From positions 94,987 through 158,986 of the forward strand of contig CAIOLW010000036.1 of the NCBI GenBank assembly GCA_903859215.1: DNA of 64,000 nt. Reading direction: 5' to 3'. This stretch comes from an uncultured bacterium. Lineage in GTDB: Bacteria; Krumholzibacteriota; Krumholzibacteriia; LZORAL124-64-63. The notes beneath the pieces were generated by a model that was given only the letters and a program-made list of their open reading frames with translations, was not told the DNA's origin and did not search any database. The position numbers were made by a program, and so were the translations under genes. Below are positions 36,921 to 46,116 of this stretch, in pieces (position 1 is the stretch's first letter; each line of letters opens with the position of its first letter).

Positions 36921-38929
36921 AGCGGCGCGCCACCCTGGTCCGGCGCGTCTGCGCCGCGCTCCTGCTCGCCCTCGTCGCGGCGGCGCCGCTCGCCGTCCGG
37001 GCCCAGGCGGGGGGCGGTGCGCCCGCCGAGCCCGGGTTGCCGCCGCTGCCGACGCGCCCGCCGCTGTCCGAGCGCCTCCCGAAGGGGGCGGCGATGGGGA
37101 GCGTGGACATCATGGAACTGCGTCGTCGCCTGGGCGAGCTCGACCGCCTGCTGCTGCTGGGCAGCGCGGCGCGTGCGCAGGCGATGCTGGACGACCTCGC
37201 GCAGCACTCGGCGCTGGAACGGGAACTCGTGCCCCGGCGCATCACGCTGGACCAGCTTCGCGGCGACCATGCCGCGGCCGTAGAGTTGTGCCGCAAGGCG
37301 GTCACCGACGAACCGCGCAACGCCGGCCTGTGGCGCGAACTGGCCGTGTCGCTGCTCGCGCTCGACAAACCCGACTCGGCGCGGCTGGCCCTGGACAGGT
37401 TCCTGGCCAACAGCCCCAACGCGCGCAGCGCGGGCATCGTCGCGGTCGACATGCTACGCGGCGCCGCGCGGCCGCGCGCGGCGCTGGCGGTGATCGACTC
37501 GCTGCGCGGCGTCCTCAGCGAACCGCACTTCCTCGGCATCGAGCGCGCCTCCGTGCTGCTGGCGGTCGATCGCCAGGAAGACGCGGCGGACGAGGCCCAC
37601 GCCGAACTCGTGGCGGGACCCTACAACCTGGCGTTGCTGCGCACGGGACTCCTGGAGGGGCCCTACAAGGCGGGGCACGCCGCGCGATTCCTGGCGCGGT
37701 TGCAGGTCCTGGCCGGGCAGCCGGGCGGGTCGACGGCGGCGCTCGTGCTGGCGGCAGACCTCGAGATCGTCGAGGGGAGGGCCGCCGCCGCGTTCGCGAT
37801 CGCCGAGCCGATGCTGGCCCGGCCGGACGGGGCGATGCAACTGCTCCAGAACGCGGTCGTGCTGCTTCGCGAGCGGAACCAGGACGCGGCCGGGGCGGCG
37901 AAGACGCCCGAGGCCCAGGCGACGATCGATTACCTGCTCCCGCTGCTGGACCGCCTTGTCGTCGCCGGCGGCGCGGCCAGCCTGCGCGCGAGCGCCGCCG
38001 ACCTGCTGGCCGAGACCTGCGAACTGGCGCTCGGGCGAGGCCTGTTGGGCAATGATCCGCGCGCTGCCGTGGTGCGGTTCGACGACATGCTCGGCCGGGT
38101 GCGCGCGGCGAATCCCGGCAGCGAGTACCTTTACTCGTCTCGCATCAAGCTGGCGGCCTACCGGCGCGACGTGCTGCACGAGGCGGCCGCTGCCGCCCGT
38201 GGCCTCGAGCGGCTCGCCACCGACATGAACCTGCCGACCGAGGGCCTGGCCATGGTGCGCCTGACGCTCGGCGAGTGCTACCTGGCGGCGGGAGACACCG
38301 CGCGCGGCCGACAGGTGCTGACGGCGCTCGGCCGCGACCCGCAGTTCCGGCTGGCCGGCGGCGACGCGCACTTCAACCTGGCCCGGCTCGACCTGGCCGA
38401 GGGCAACTACGCGACCGCGCGCGATCGTTTCGCCGTCATCGCCATGGACAATCCCGCGGCGCCCTATGCCAATGACGCACTGGACCTCGGCCTGGCGCTG
38501 GCCGAGGAGCTGGAAAATCCCGGGGGCGGCCCGACGATCCTGCAGTGGTACGCGCAGGCCGTATACGCGGACCTGACCGCGCAGCCGGTGGCGCACCTGC
38601 AGGCGCTCGAACGGTTCGTGCAGGAGGCCTCGACGCGCCTGGACCCGACCGAGCCGCAGCACCTGCTTGAACGCGGCCGCTGGGAACTGGCCCACGCGCT
38701 GGTCGTCGCCGGCAGGCGCGCGGACGGCCTCGCGCAACTGGACGAGATCGTCGCGCGCCACCCCGACGGCCGCTACCCGGCGGCGGCCCTGCAACTGAAG
38801 GGACAGCTGCTGGTCGAGGACGGGCAGGCCGACCTGGCCCGCGACGCCTGGCAACGGCTGCTGTCGCAGTACCCCGGTTTCCTGTTCAGTGACGATGTTC
38901 GAGACGACCTGCGGAGGCTGCCGCATTGA
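36917..38929 (+). CDS. TPR-repeat secreted protein
   Basis: Signal peptide; helical repeats (LGECYLAAGDTARGRQVLTALG; FNLARLDLAEGNYATARDRFAVIA). Confidence 0.75.
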   Translation: MKRRATLVRRVCAALLLALVAAAPLAVRAQAGGGAPAEPGLPPLPTRPPLSERLPKGAAMGSVDIMELRRRLGELDRLLLLGSAARAQAMLDDLAQHSALERELVPRRITLDQLRGDHAAAVELCRKAVTDEPRNAGLWRELAVSLLALDKPDSARLALDRFLANSPNARSAGIVAVDMLRGAARPRAALAVIDSLRGVLSEPHFLGIERASVLLAVDRQEDAADEAHAELVAGPYNLALLRTGLLEGPYKAGHAARFLARLQVLAGQPGGSTAALVLAADLEIVEGRAAAAFAIAEPMLARPDGAMQLLQNAVVLLRERNQDAAGAAKTPEAQATIDYLLPLLDRLVVAGGAASLRASAADLLAETCELALGRGLLGNDPRAAVVRFDDMLGRVRAANPGSEYLYSSRIKLAAYRRDVLHEAAAAARGLERLATDMNLPTEGLAMVRLTLGECYLAAGDTARGRQVLTALGRDPQFRLAGGDAHFNLARLDLAEGNYATARDRFAVIAMDNPAAPYANDALDLGLALAEELENPGGGPTILQWYAQAVYADLTAQPVAHLQALERFVQEASTRLDPTEPQHLLERGRWELAHALVVAGRRADGLAQLDEIVARHPDGRYPAAALQLKGQLLVEDGQADLARDAWQRLLSQYPGFLFSDDVRDDLRRLPH

Positions 38930-40236
38930 CCACGACGCCAGGCAACTTGACAACGCGCCGCCGCCCGGGCCCCTGCCTGCGCGTCGCGCTGTTCCTCGCC
39001 CTGCTGTTCACCACGGCGGCAGGGCCCGCCCGCGCCGCGAACTGGCTGCTGCTGCCGATGGACTTGACGCAGCACAACCACCTGCGCGCCTACGGCGTGG
39101 CGTTCCACACGCTGCAGGCCGGCGACAAGGTCAACTGGCTGCTCAACTACCGCGGAGGCAGCTTTCTTCTGAAGGATACCGAACGCGTGCGCCTGGACGC
39201 GCGGCTGCTGGGTGTGGACTTCGAGGAGAAGACCGATGCCGACGTGGCGTCGATCAGGGCGGTCGTGGCGCAGGAGAACATGGACGACGTGCTGCTCGAA
39301 ACGCCGCCGCGCATTGCCGTCTACAGCCCGCCGTACATGCAGCCGTGGGATGACGCCGTCACGCTGGCGCTGACCTATGCCGAAGTGCCCTATGACATCG
39401 TGTACGACACCGACGTGCTGTCGGGGAAGCTGCACGACTACGACTGGCTGCACCTGCACCACGAGGATTTCACGGGGCAGTACGGCAAGTTCTACGCGAG
39501 CTTCGGGCTCGAGCCGTGGTACCTGGAGCAGAAGCACTTCCAGGAGGAGCTGGCGGCGAAGCTCGGCTACGCCACGGTCTGGCAGGAGAAGCACGCCGTG
39601 GCCCTGACCATCCACAACTACGTCGAGGGCGGCGGCTTCCTGTTCGCGATGTGCTCGGCGACCGATTCGATCGACATCGCCCTGGCGTGGCTCGGGGTGG
39701 ACATCGTCGGCGAACCGTACGACGGCACCCCGATCGATCCGGATTACCGGCGAAAGGCCGACTTCTCGCGCACGTTCGCCTTCGAGAACATCAAGCTGAC
39801 GACCAACCCGATGGTGTACGAGTATTCGGATCTCGACACGAGCAACTACTCGCAGATGCGCGGGGCCGAGGCCGACTACTTCACGCTCTTCGCCTTCGCC
39901 GCCAAGTACGACCCCGTGCCGGCGATGCTGACCCAGGACCACGCCAACGTCATCAACGGGTTCCTGGGCCAGACCACCGGTTACCACAGCCGGTACATCA
40001 AGCGCTCGGTGATCCCGCTGGCGCAGGTCGACGGCACCGACGAGGTGAAGTACCTGCACGGCAAATGCGGCCAGGGCACGTTCACGTTCCTGGGCGGGCA
40101 CGACCCGGAGGACTACCAGCACCGCGTCGGTGACCCGCCCACGGACCTGGACCTGTATCCCACTTCGCCGGGTTACCGCCTGATCCTCAACAACGTCCTG
40201 TTCCCGGCGGCCCGCCAAAAGCCCCAGAAGACGTAG
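38926..40236 (+). CDS. Conserved secreted protein, GATase1-like fold candidate; family often labelled asparagine synthetase B in databases
   Basis: LLLPMDLTQHNHLRAYGVAFHTLQAGDKVNWLLNYRGGSFLL...YVEGGGFLFAMCSATDS; non-ATG start (TTG 38926). Confidence 0.6.
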   Translation: MTTTPGNLTTRRRPGPCLRVALFLALLFTTAAGPARAANWLLLPMDLTQHNHLRAYGVAFHTLQAGDKVNWLLNYRGGSFLLKDTERVRLDARLLGVDFEEKTDADVASIRAVVAQENMDDVLLETPPRIAVYSPPYMQPWDDAVTLALTYAEVPYDIVYDTDVLSGKLHDYDWLHLHHEDFTGQYGKFYASFGLEPWYLEQKHFQEELAAKLGYATVWQEKHAVALTIHNYVEGGGFLFAMCSATDSIDIALAWLGVDIVGEPYDGTPIDPDYRRKADFSRTFAFENIKLTTNPMVYEYSDLDTSNYSQMRGAEADYFTLFAFAAKYDPVPAMLTQDHANVINGFLGQTTGYHSRYIKRSVIPLAQVDGTDEVKYLHGKCGQGTFTFLGGHDPEDYQHRVGDPPTDLDLYPTSPGYRLILNNVLFPAARQKPQKT

Positions 40237-40345
40237 CACCGGGGAGGCGCGTTTTGGGGGGCGCGATACCTGAGTATTTTGCTATGTTATTGACCGGCCT
40301 GCGGGGCTTTCACCTTATCCGAAGGGCCGAGGGAGGGCATGGGGG

Positions 40346-40531
40346 ATGGAATATCCGGAATGCAGGAAATGCGGCGAAGGCGTACTGCTGCCGTTGTCCG
40401 ATTACGGCCGTGACGGTGCGGCGATCCACTTCAAGGCGTGGGTCTGCCACAATCCCGGGTGCGGGTTCAGCATCCGCATCGACAACGGGGAGATCAGCTT
40501 CGGCAAGGGGCTGCGCGAGTCCGTGAAGTAG
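40346..40531 (+). CDS. Small zinc-ribbon protein (61 aa)
   Basis: MEYPECRKCGEGVLLPL...WVCHNPGCGFSIRI. Confidence 0.65.
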   Translation: MEYPECRKCGEGVLLPLSDYGRDGAAIHFKAWVCHNPGCGFSIRIDNGEISFGKGLRESVK

Positions 40532-40545
40532 GGGCGACGTTCCGC

Positions 40546-41355
40546 TCAGTGCCGCGTCGCCCGCCGGAGCCACCGGCCGACCAGGACCAGCATGACCAGC
40601 GAGGCGGCCGACAGGGCCACATCCGCGGGAGCGATCTTCTGCGGAACGGCGCCGGCCGGGCCCTGCGCCAGCATCACGCCCAGCGAAATCCCGTTGTGGA
40701 CGGCGTGGGCCACCCAGCACGCGGTCAGGGACCGGGTCGCCTCCCAGACGAACGCCAGCATCAATCCCACCGCGACGAGCCCGAACAGGTACCACGGTTC
40801 GCCGTGGATCAGCCCGAACACCAGCGCCGACGCTACAATCGCCGGCCACGGCCCCCACGTACGACTGAAGACGCGGTGCACCAGGCCGCGGAACACCAGT
40901 TCCTCGGCCAACGGGCCCACCAGGACCACGGCTGCGAAGGCGACGGCGATCTGGGCCGGCGTGTGCGGCAGGTTCTGTGCATAGTGGGCCAGCCACTCCG
41001 GGTCGGCGGGGTGCAGGCGCAGGGACAGTTCGGCGAGCAGGGAGCCCGGCGCCAGGGCGGCCAGGGCCATCATCACGGCGCCGACCAGCACGACGGGTTT
41101 GGGGCGATCGAGGCCGAAGTCGTGCACCGCCCGCCAGTGCCAGCGCCGGCCCAGGGCCAGCAGGGGCAGGAAGACGCCGCCGACGCTGCCGATGAGCACC
41201 GGCCCGAAGAGGCCGCGGTCGACCTGGTACCACAGCAGCTGGCAGGTGAAATTGCCCAGCATCAGGATCGCCGCCAGGGCCAGGAGGCGACCGTGGCTCC
41301 AGGTCTCCCAAAGGCCCGGTGGGGCGCCGGGCGACGCGGGCTGCTGGTTCTGCAT
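40546..41355 (-). CDS. CPBP family intramembrane metalloprotease
   Basis: LAEELVFRGLVHRVF, ALVFGLIHG, AHAVHNG; the ORF track allows an upstream start to 41451. Confidence 0.85.
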   Translation of the reverse strand: MQNQQPASPGAPPGLWETWSHGRLLALAAILMLGNFTCQLLWYQVDRGLFGPVLIGSVGGVFLPLLALGRRWHWRAVHDFGLDRPKPVVLVGAVMMALAALAPGSLLAELSLRLHPADPEWLAHYAQNLPHTPAQIAVAFAAVVLVGPLAEELVFRGLVHRVFSRTWGPWPAIVASALVFGLIHGEPWYLFGLVAVGLMLAFVWEATRSLTACWVAHAVHNGISLGVMLAQGPAGAVPQKIAPADVALSAASLVMLVLVGRWLRRATRH

Positions 41356-41450
41356 GGGACGGGGCCCTTCGTGGCGGCGCGGCAGGGGCCGGAAGCCGGG
41401 TATGTGCATTCGATGCGGGAAAAGGTTAGTATGGCCCGCGGGATTCGCCA

Positions 41451-42203
41451 ATGAAAGGTGCCGATGTGGCCGTGCGCGCGATCGATGCAGTGATCTTCGA
41501 CCTCGACAATACGCTGACCGACTTCATGAAGGCGAAGGAGGACTCCATCGCCGCCGCAGTCGACGCCATGATCGATGCGGGCCTCGTGATGGGCCGGCGC
41601 GAGGCGATCGACGCCATCTTCGCGATCTACAAGGAGAAGGGCATCGAGCACCAGCGGGTGTTCAACTTCTTCCTCGAACAGACCGTCGGCCGCTCGGACG
41701 ACCGGATGCTGGCCGCCGCGGTCATCGCCTACCGGCGCGCGCGCGACGCCTCGCTGGTTCTCTACCCGCACGCGAAGCTCGTGCTCAACCGCCTGCTGAA
41801 GGACGGCTACAAGCTGGCCGTGGTCAGCGATGCGCCGCGGTTCGAAGCGTGGCTGCGCCTGACGGCGCTCGGCCTGCAGCACGCGTTCGACGTGGTCCTG
41901 ACGTTTGACGACACCGGCCATCGCAAGCCGGACCCCGAGGGGTTCCGGATGGCGTTGCAGAAGCTCGGCGTTTCCGCGGATCGCGCCATCGTCATCGGCG
42001 ACTGGAAGGAGCGCGACATCCTGGGCGGCCGCAATGCGGGCATCCACACCGTCTATGCGCGCTACGGCGACCTCTACTCGCAGTACGCCGACAAGGTGGC
42101 CGGGCAGGGGCCCGAGCCGGATGACGTGGTCGACGACCTCCTGCAACTGCTGGACGTGCTGGCGCGCCTGAACGGCACCGCCGTCGACGGAAAGGCCCAA
42201 TGA
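41451..42203 (+). CDS. HAD family hydrolase
   Basis: VIFDLDNTLTDFMKAKE...VVSDAPR...HRKPDPEGF...VIGDWKERDILGGRNAG. Confidence 0.9.
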   Translation: MKGADVAVRAIDAVIFDLDNTLTDFMKAKEDSIAAAVDAMIDAGLVMGRREAIDAIFAIYKEKGIEHQRVFNFFLEQTVGRSDDRMLAAAVIAYRRARDASLVLYPHAKLVLNRLLKDGYKLAVVSDAPRFEAWLRLTALGLQHAFDVVLTFDDTGHRKPDPEGFRMALQKLGVSADRAIVIGDWKERDILGGRNAGIHTVYARYGDLYSQYADKVAGQGPEPDDVVDDLLQLLDVLARLNGTAVDGKAQ

Positions 42204-43918
42204 TGAGGGTGTGCACCGCTCTGCAGATGGCGGCCATCGACCGCGCGACGATCGACGGGGGCGTGTCCTCGCTGGAACTGATGGAGCGCGCCGGGCGCGT
42301 CGTGGCCGACCATGCGCTGGAATTCCTCGCCGAACACGCGGGTGGCGGCCACGGTCACGATCATGGCCACGAGCATCCGTGCGGTGGCGGTCCCGAGGGC
42401 TGCGGCGATGCCGATTGCGGCGATGATTGCGGCCACGGCGAATCGGCCGACGCCGTGCTGGTCGTCTGCGGACGCGGCAACAACGGCGGCGACGGCCTGG
42501 TGGTTGCGCGCCTGCTGGCCGAGGAGGGCGCGCCGGTCGTCGTGATGCTGCTGGCCGCGCCGAAGGAACTGACCGCCGACGCGCGCGCGAACCTCGAGCG
42601 CCTGCCCGAGGGCGTCGAGGTCGTGGCGCCGCGCCCGTCCGATTGGCCCGACGTCTACCGCGAGCTTGCTTCGGGGTGCGCCGTCACGATCGATGCCGTG
42701 CTCGGCACCGGCGCGCGCCTCCCGCTTCCGGACGACCTGGCCGACCTTCTGCGCGCGATGAACGACACGGCCGTGCCCACGCTGGCGATCGACATCCCGT
42801 CGGGCGTGTCCGGGGATGACGGCCTCGTCGCCCCCGTGGCCGTGGCGGCCGACCTGACGGTGACCATCGGCCTGCCCAAGCTGGGCCTGCTGCTGCCGCC
42901 CGGGCGCGACTACGCGGGACAGGTCGAGGTGGCCGACATCGGTTTCGATCCCGGCCTCTGCGATCGCCTGGCCGGGCCGTGGCACTGGCTGGAGCGCGGT
43001 GAATACCTGTGCCTGCTGCCGCCGCGCCCGACCTCCGTGCACAAGGGGCAGTGCGGGCGGCTGCTGGTGGTGGCCGGCTCGCGCGCCTACGGCGGCGCCG
43101 CGCACCTGGCGGGCCTTGGCGGGCTGCGCTCGGGGATCGGGCTGCTGACGCTGGCGGCGCCGGCGGGCCTCGAGGTGCCGCTGCGCATTGCGCTCCCGGA
43201 AGCGCTGGTCCGCGCCCTGCCCGAGACCGTTGCCGGCACGCTGGCGCCCCTGTCGGTCGAGGCCGCCGCGGCGCTCGTGGCGGGCGCCGATGCGGTCGTG
43301 CTCGGGCCCGGCCTGGGCGACGACCCGGCGACCGACGCCTGGGTGCGCGACCTGCTGCCGACGCTGGCGGGGCCGCTCGTCCTGGACGCCGACGGCCTCA
43401 ACGCGCTGGCGCGTATCGGCCAGGCGCCTGCCTTCGCCTCGCGCGCGGTCGTGCTGACGCCGCACCCGGGCGAGTTCGCGAGGCTGCTGGGCTTGTCGAC
43501 GGCCGATGTCGCGGCGCGCCGGCTGGAACTGGCCGCCGAGGCGGCCGACCGCTGGGGCTGCGTCGTCGTGCTGAAGGGCTCGCCGGCGGTCATCGGCGTG
43601 CCGGGTGAAGGCGTGTACGTGAACGCGAGCGGCGACGACGCCCTGGCCCGCGGCGGCTCGGGCGACGTGCTGGCCGGGCTCATCGGCGGCCTGTTGGCGC
43701 AGGGCCTGGCCGCGCGCGATGCGGCGCTGCTCGGCTGCTACGTGCACGGCCTGGCCGGCACGGCGGCCGCGCGCGAGATGTCCAGCCGCGGCGTGCTCGT
43801 GCGCGAGGTCGCGGCCGCCATCGGCCCGCAGTGGCTGGCGATGGAGCGCGAGGCCAGCAGCGACGCGGCGTTGCGCGAGCGCCTGTGGCCGTCGCTGCCT
43901 CCGGAGGCCGCGCGGTGA
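42200..43918 (+). CDS. nnr: Bifunctional NAD(P)H-hydrate epimerase / ADP-dependent NAD(P)H-hydrate dehydratase
   Basis: VVCGRGNNGGDGLVVARLL, IDIPSGVSGDDG, HKGQCGRLLVVAGSRAYGGAAHLA, LTPHPGEFARLLG, GSGDVLAGLIGGLLAQG. Confidence 0.92.
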   Translation: MMRVCTALQMAAIDRATIDGGVSSLELMERAGRVVADHALEFLAEHAGGGHGHDHGHEHPCGGGPEGCGDADCGDDCGHGESADAVLVVCGRGNNGGDGLVVARLLAEEGAPVVVMLLAAPKELTADARANLERLPEGVEVVAPRPSDWPDVYRELASGCAVTIDAVLGTGARLPLPDDLADLLRAMNDTAVPTLAIDIPSGVSGDDGLVAPVAVAADLTVTIGLPKLGLLLPPGRDYAGQVEVADIGFDPGLCDRLAGPWHWLERGEYLCLLPPRPTSVHKGQCGRLLVVAGSRAYGGAAHLAGLGGLRSGIGLLTLAAPAGLEVPLRIALPEALVRALPETVAGTLAPLSVEAAAALVAGADAVVLGPGLGDDPATDAWVRDLLPTLAGPLVLDADGLNALARIGQAPAFASRAVVLTPHPGEFARLLGLSTADVAARRLELAAEAADRWGCVVVLKGSPAVIGVPGEGVYVNASGDDALARGGSGDVLAGLIGGLLAQGLAARDAALLGCYVHGLAGTAAAREMSSRGVLVREVAAAIGPQWLAMEREASSDAALRERLWPSLPPEAAR

Positions 43919-44940
43919 GGGTCCTCGGCATCGAGACGTCCTGTGACGACACGTCGGTGGCGCTCTACGACACCGACGGCGGCGTGGCGGCGAACCTGCT
44001 CAGCTCGCAGGTCGACCTGCACGGCGTGTTCGGCGGCGTCGTGCCCGAACTGGCCAGCCGCGCGCACCTGGTGAACCTGCTGCCGATGGTCGACCTGCTG
44101 CTCAAGCGCGAACAGATCGGGCTGGGCGACCTGGGCGGCGTGGCGGTCACGGCCGGCCCGGGCCTGCTCGGGGCGCTGCTGGTGGGGCTGTCCACGGCCA
44201 AGGCCATCTGCTTCGCCGCCGACCTGCCGCTGGTGGGCGTGCACCACCTCGAAGGGCACATCCTGGCCAACGCGCTGACGGCCGACCTCGTCCTGCCGGC
44301 CACGGTGCTGATCGTCTCGGGCGGGCACACCGAGGTCGTGCACATGCCGGAGATCGGCGTGTACGAGCGCCTCGGCGGCACGCTCGACGACGCCGCGGGC
44401 GAGGCCTTCGACAAGACCGCCAAGCTGCTGGGCCTGCCCTACCCGGGCGGGCCGCACATCGACGCGGCGGCGAAGGGCGGCGTGCCCGGCCGCTTCCGGT
44501 TCCCGCGACCGCTCGCGGCGGACCAGCGCATCGTGTTCAGCTTCAGCGGCCTGAAGACCGCCGTGCGCACGGTCGTGGAGGAACTGCCGCGCCCGCTGGA
44601 CGACCAGACGATCGCCGATGTCTGCTTCGAGGCCCAGGAGGCCATCGTCGATGTGCTCTGCCAGCGTCTTTTCCAGGCCGCCCGCCTCAAGCGCGCGCGC
44701 GCGGTGTACCTGGCCGGTGGCGTGGCCGCCAATGGGCGCCTGCGGGAGCGCGTTGCCGCCGAAGCCGCGAAGCGCGGATTGCACTTCGTGGCTCCCGAGC
44801 GCGTCTATTGCACCGACAATGCCGCGATGATCGCATACGCCGGGTCGTGCCACCTGGCCGCCGGGCGCCGCGATGCCCTCTCGCTCGACAGCTTTGCCCG
44901 CGCCCCGCTGGCGTCCTGGCGCCCGTCGCCCGCCTCCTGA
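43915..44940 (+). CDS. tsaD: tRNA N6-adenosine threonylcarbamoyltransferase
   Basis: VLGIETSCDDTSVALYD...PELASRAHL...HHLEGHILAN...VSGGHTEVV; GTG start overlaps the nnr stop. Confidence 0.94.
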   Translation: MRVLGIETSCDDTSVALYDTDGGVAANLLSSQVDLHGVFGGVVPELASRAHLVNLLPMVDLLLKREQIGLGDLGGVAVTAGPGLLGALLVGLSTAKAICFAADLPLVGVHHLEGHILANALTADLVLPATVLIVSGGHTEVVHMPEIGVYERLGGTLDDAAGEAFDKTAKLLGLPYPGGPHIDAAAKGGVPGRFRFPRPLAADQRIVFSFSGLKTAVRTVVEELPRPLDDQTIADVCFEAQEAIVDVLCQRLFQAARLKRARAVYLAGGVAANGRLRERVAAEAAKRGLHFVAPERVYCTDNAAMIAYAGSCHLAAGRRDALSLDSFARAPLASWRPSPAS

Positions 44941-45071
44941 CCCGCCGGACCCCCGCCGGACCCCGCCGGCCCCCATTTGACCTGCTGGCATGAGCTTTGC
45001 GTTCCGTCCTCCGGAAGACGGTTCCCGCCCAGGGACCGCTCGCGCCGTGCCTGTCAGTTGGGGGATCGAGA

Positions 45072-46103
45072 ATGGTCGCCAAAGCCCGGATTCTGGTTGC
45101 GGATGACGAACCGCACATCCGCCGGATCCTGCAGTTCCTGCTCGAACAGGACGGATACGAGGTCGGCCTGGCCGAGGATGGGGAGGAAGCCTGGCAGGCC
45201 GTGGCCAGCTTCCGGCCGGACCTCGTGCTGCTCGACGTCATGATGCCCCGCAGGGACGGGTTTTCCGTGTTGGAGATCATTCGTGCCGGGTTCGAGACCG
45301 CGCGCCTGCCCGTCATCATGCTGACGGCCAAGAGCGACACGGTCGACAAGGTCACGGGCCTGAAGGGCGGCGCTAACGACTACATCGTTAAGCCATTTAA
45401 CCATGAGGAGTTGCTGCTGCGGGTGACCAACCTGCTTGAAGCAACGCGGCGCGAGCGCGAGGCCAATCCACTGACGGGCCTGCCGGGTAACCTGGCCATT
45501 GAGCGTGAAGTCCAGTCGCGGCTGACGGCCGGGGAGGACTTCGCGCTGATGTACATCGATATCGATCGTTTCAAGAGCTTCAACGACCACTACGGCTACG
45601 CGCGCGGCGACCGGGCGATCTCGTTCCTGGCGGGTGTGCTCGTCTCGTGCGCCCACAAATACGGCGCCGGCGGCGACTTCGTCGGGCATGTCGGCGGCGA
45701 CGACTTCGTGCTGGCGACCGGCACCGGGGTCTGTGACCAGCTGTCGCGGCGCATCATCGAGGATTTCGACGCGGGTGTGCTCGCCCTGCACGACGCCGAG
45801 GACGCGCAGCGGGGTTGGCTGGAATTGGAAAACCGGGCCGGCGCGCGCGAGCGCTTCCCGTTGATCTCGCTGACGGTCGCGCTCATTCCCGGCGTTCACG
45901 GCCGCTTCACGCATCCTGCCGAGCTGAGCGATACGCTGGCCGAGCTGAAGCGCTTCGGGAAGGCGAATCCGCGCAGCGTGGTGGTGCGCGAGCGGCGCCA
46001 GCGCGCGGGGGAACCCGAATTGATCATGTCCGGCGCAGCCGTGGCGGGGCCCGCAGCCCCGTCGGCGACCGGTGACGGCAACGACCCGCACACGGGCGAC
46101 TGA
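45072..46103 (+). CDS. Response regulator with C-terminal GGDEF-like domain (GGDDF variant)
   Basis: Receiver: ILVADDEPHIRRIL...DLVLLDVMMPRRDG...MLTAKSD...IVKPF; GGDEF region DRFKSFNDHYGYARGDRAI...HVGGDDFVLA. Confidence 0.9.
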   Translation: MVAKARILVADDEPHIRRILQFLLEQDGYEVGLAEDGEEAWQAVASFRPDLVLLDVMMPRRDGFSVLEIIRAGFETARLPVIMLTAKSDTVDKVTGLKGGANDYIVKPFNHEELLLRVTNLLEATRREREANPLTGLPGNLAIEREVQSRLTAGEDFALMYIDIDRFKSFNDHYGYARGDRAISFLAGVLVSCAHKYGAGGDFVGHVGGDDFVLATGTGVCDQLSRRIIEDFDAGVLALHDAEDAQRGWLELENRAGARERFPLISLTVALIPGVHGRFTHPAELSDTLAELKRFGKANPRSVVVRERRQRAGEPELIMSGAAVAGPAAPSATGDGNDPHTGD

Positions 46104-46116
46104 GGCGGGAGTACGC

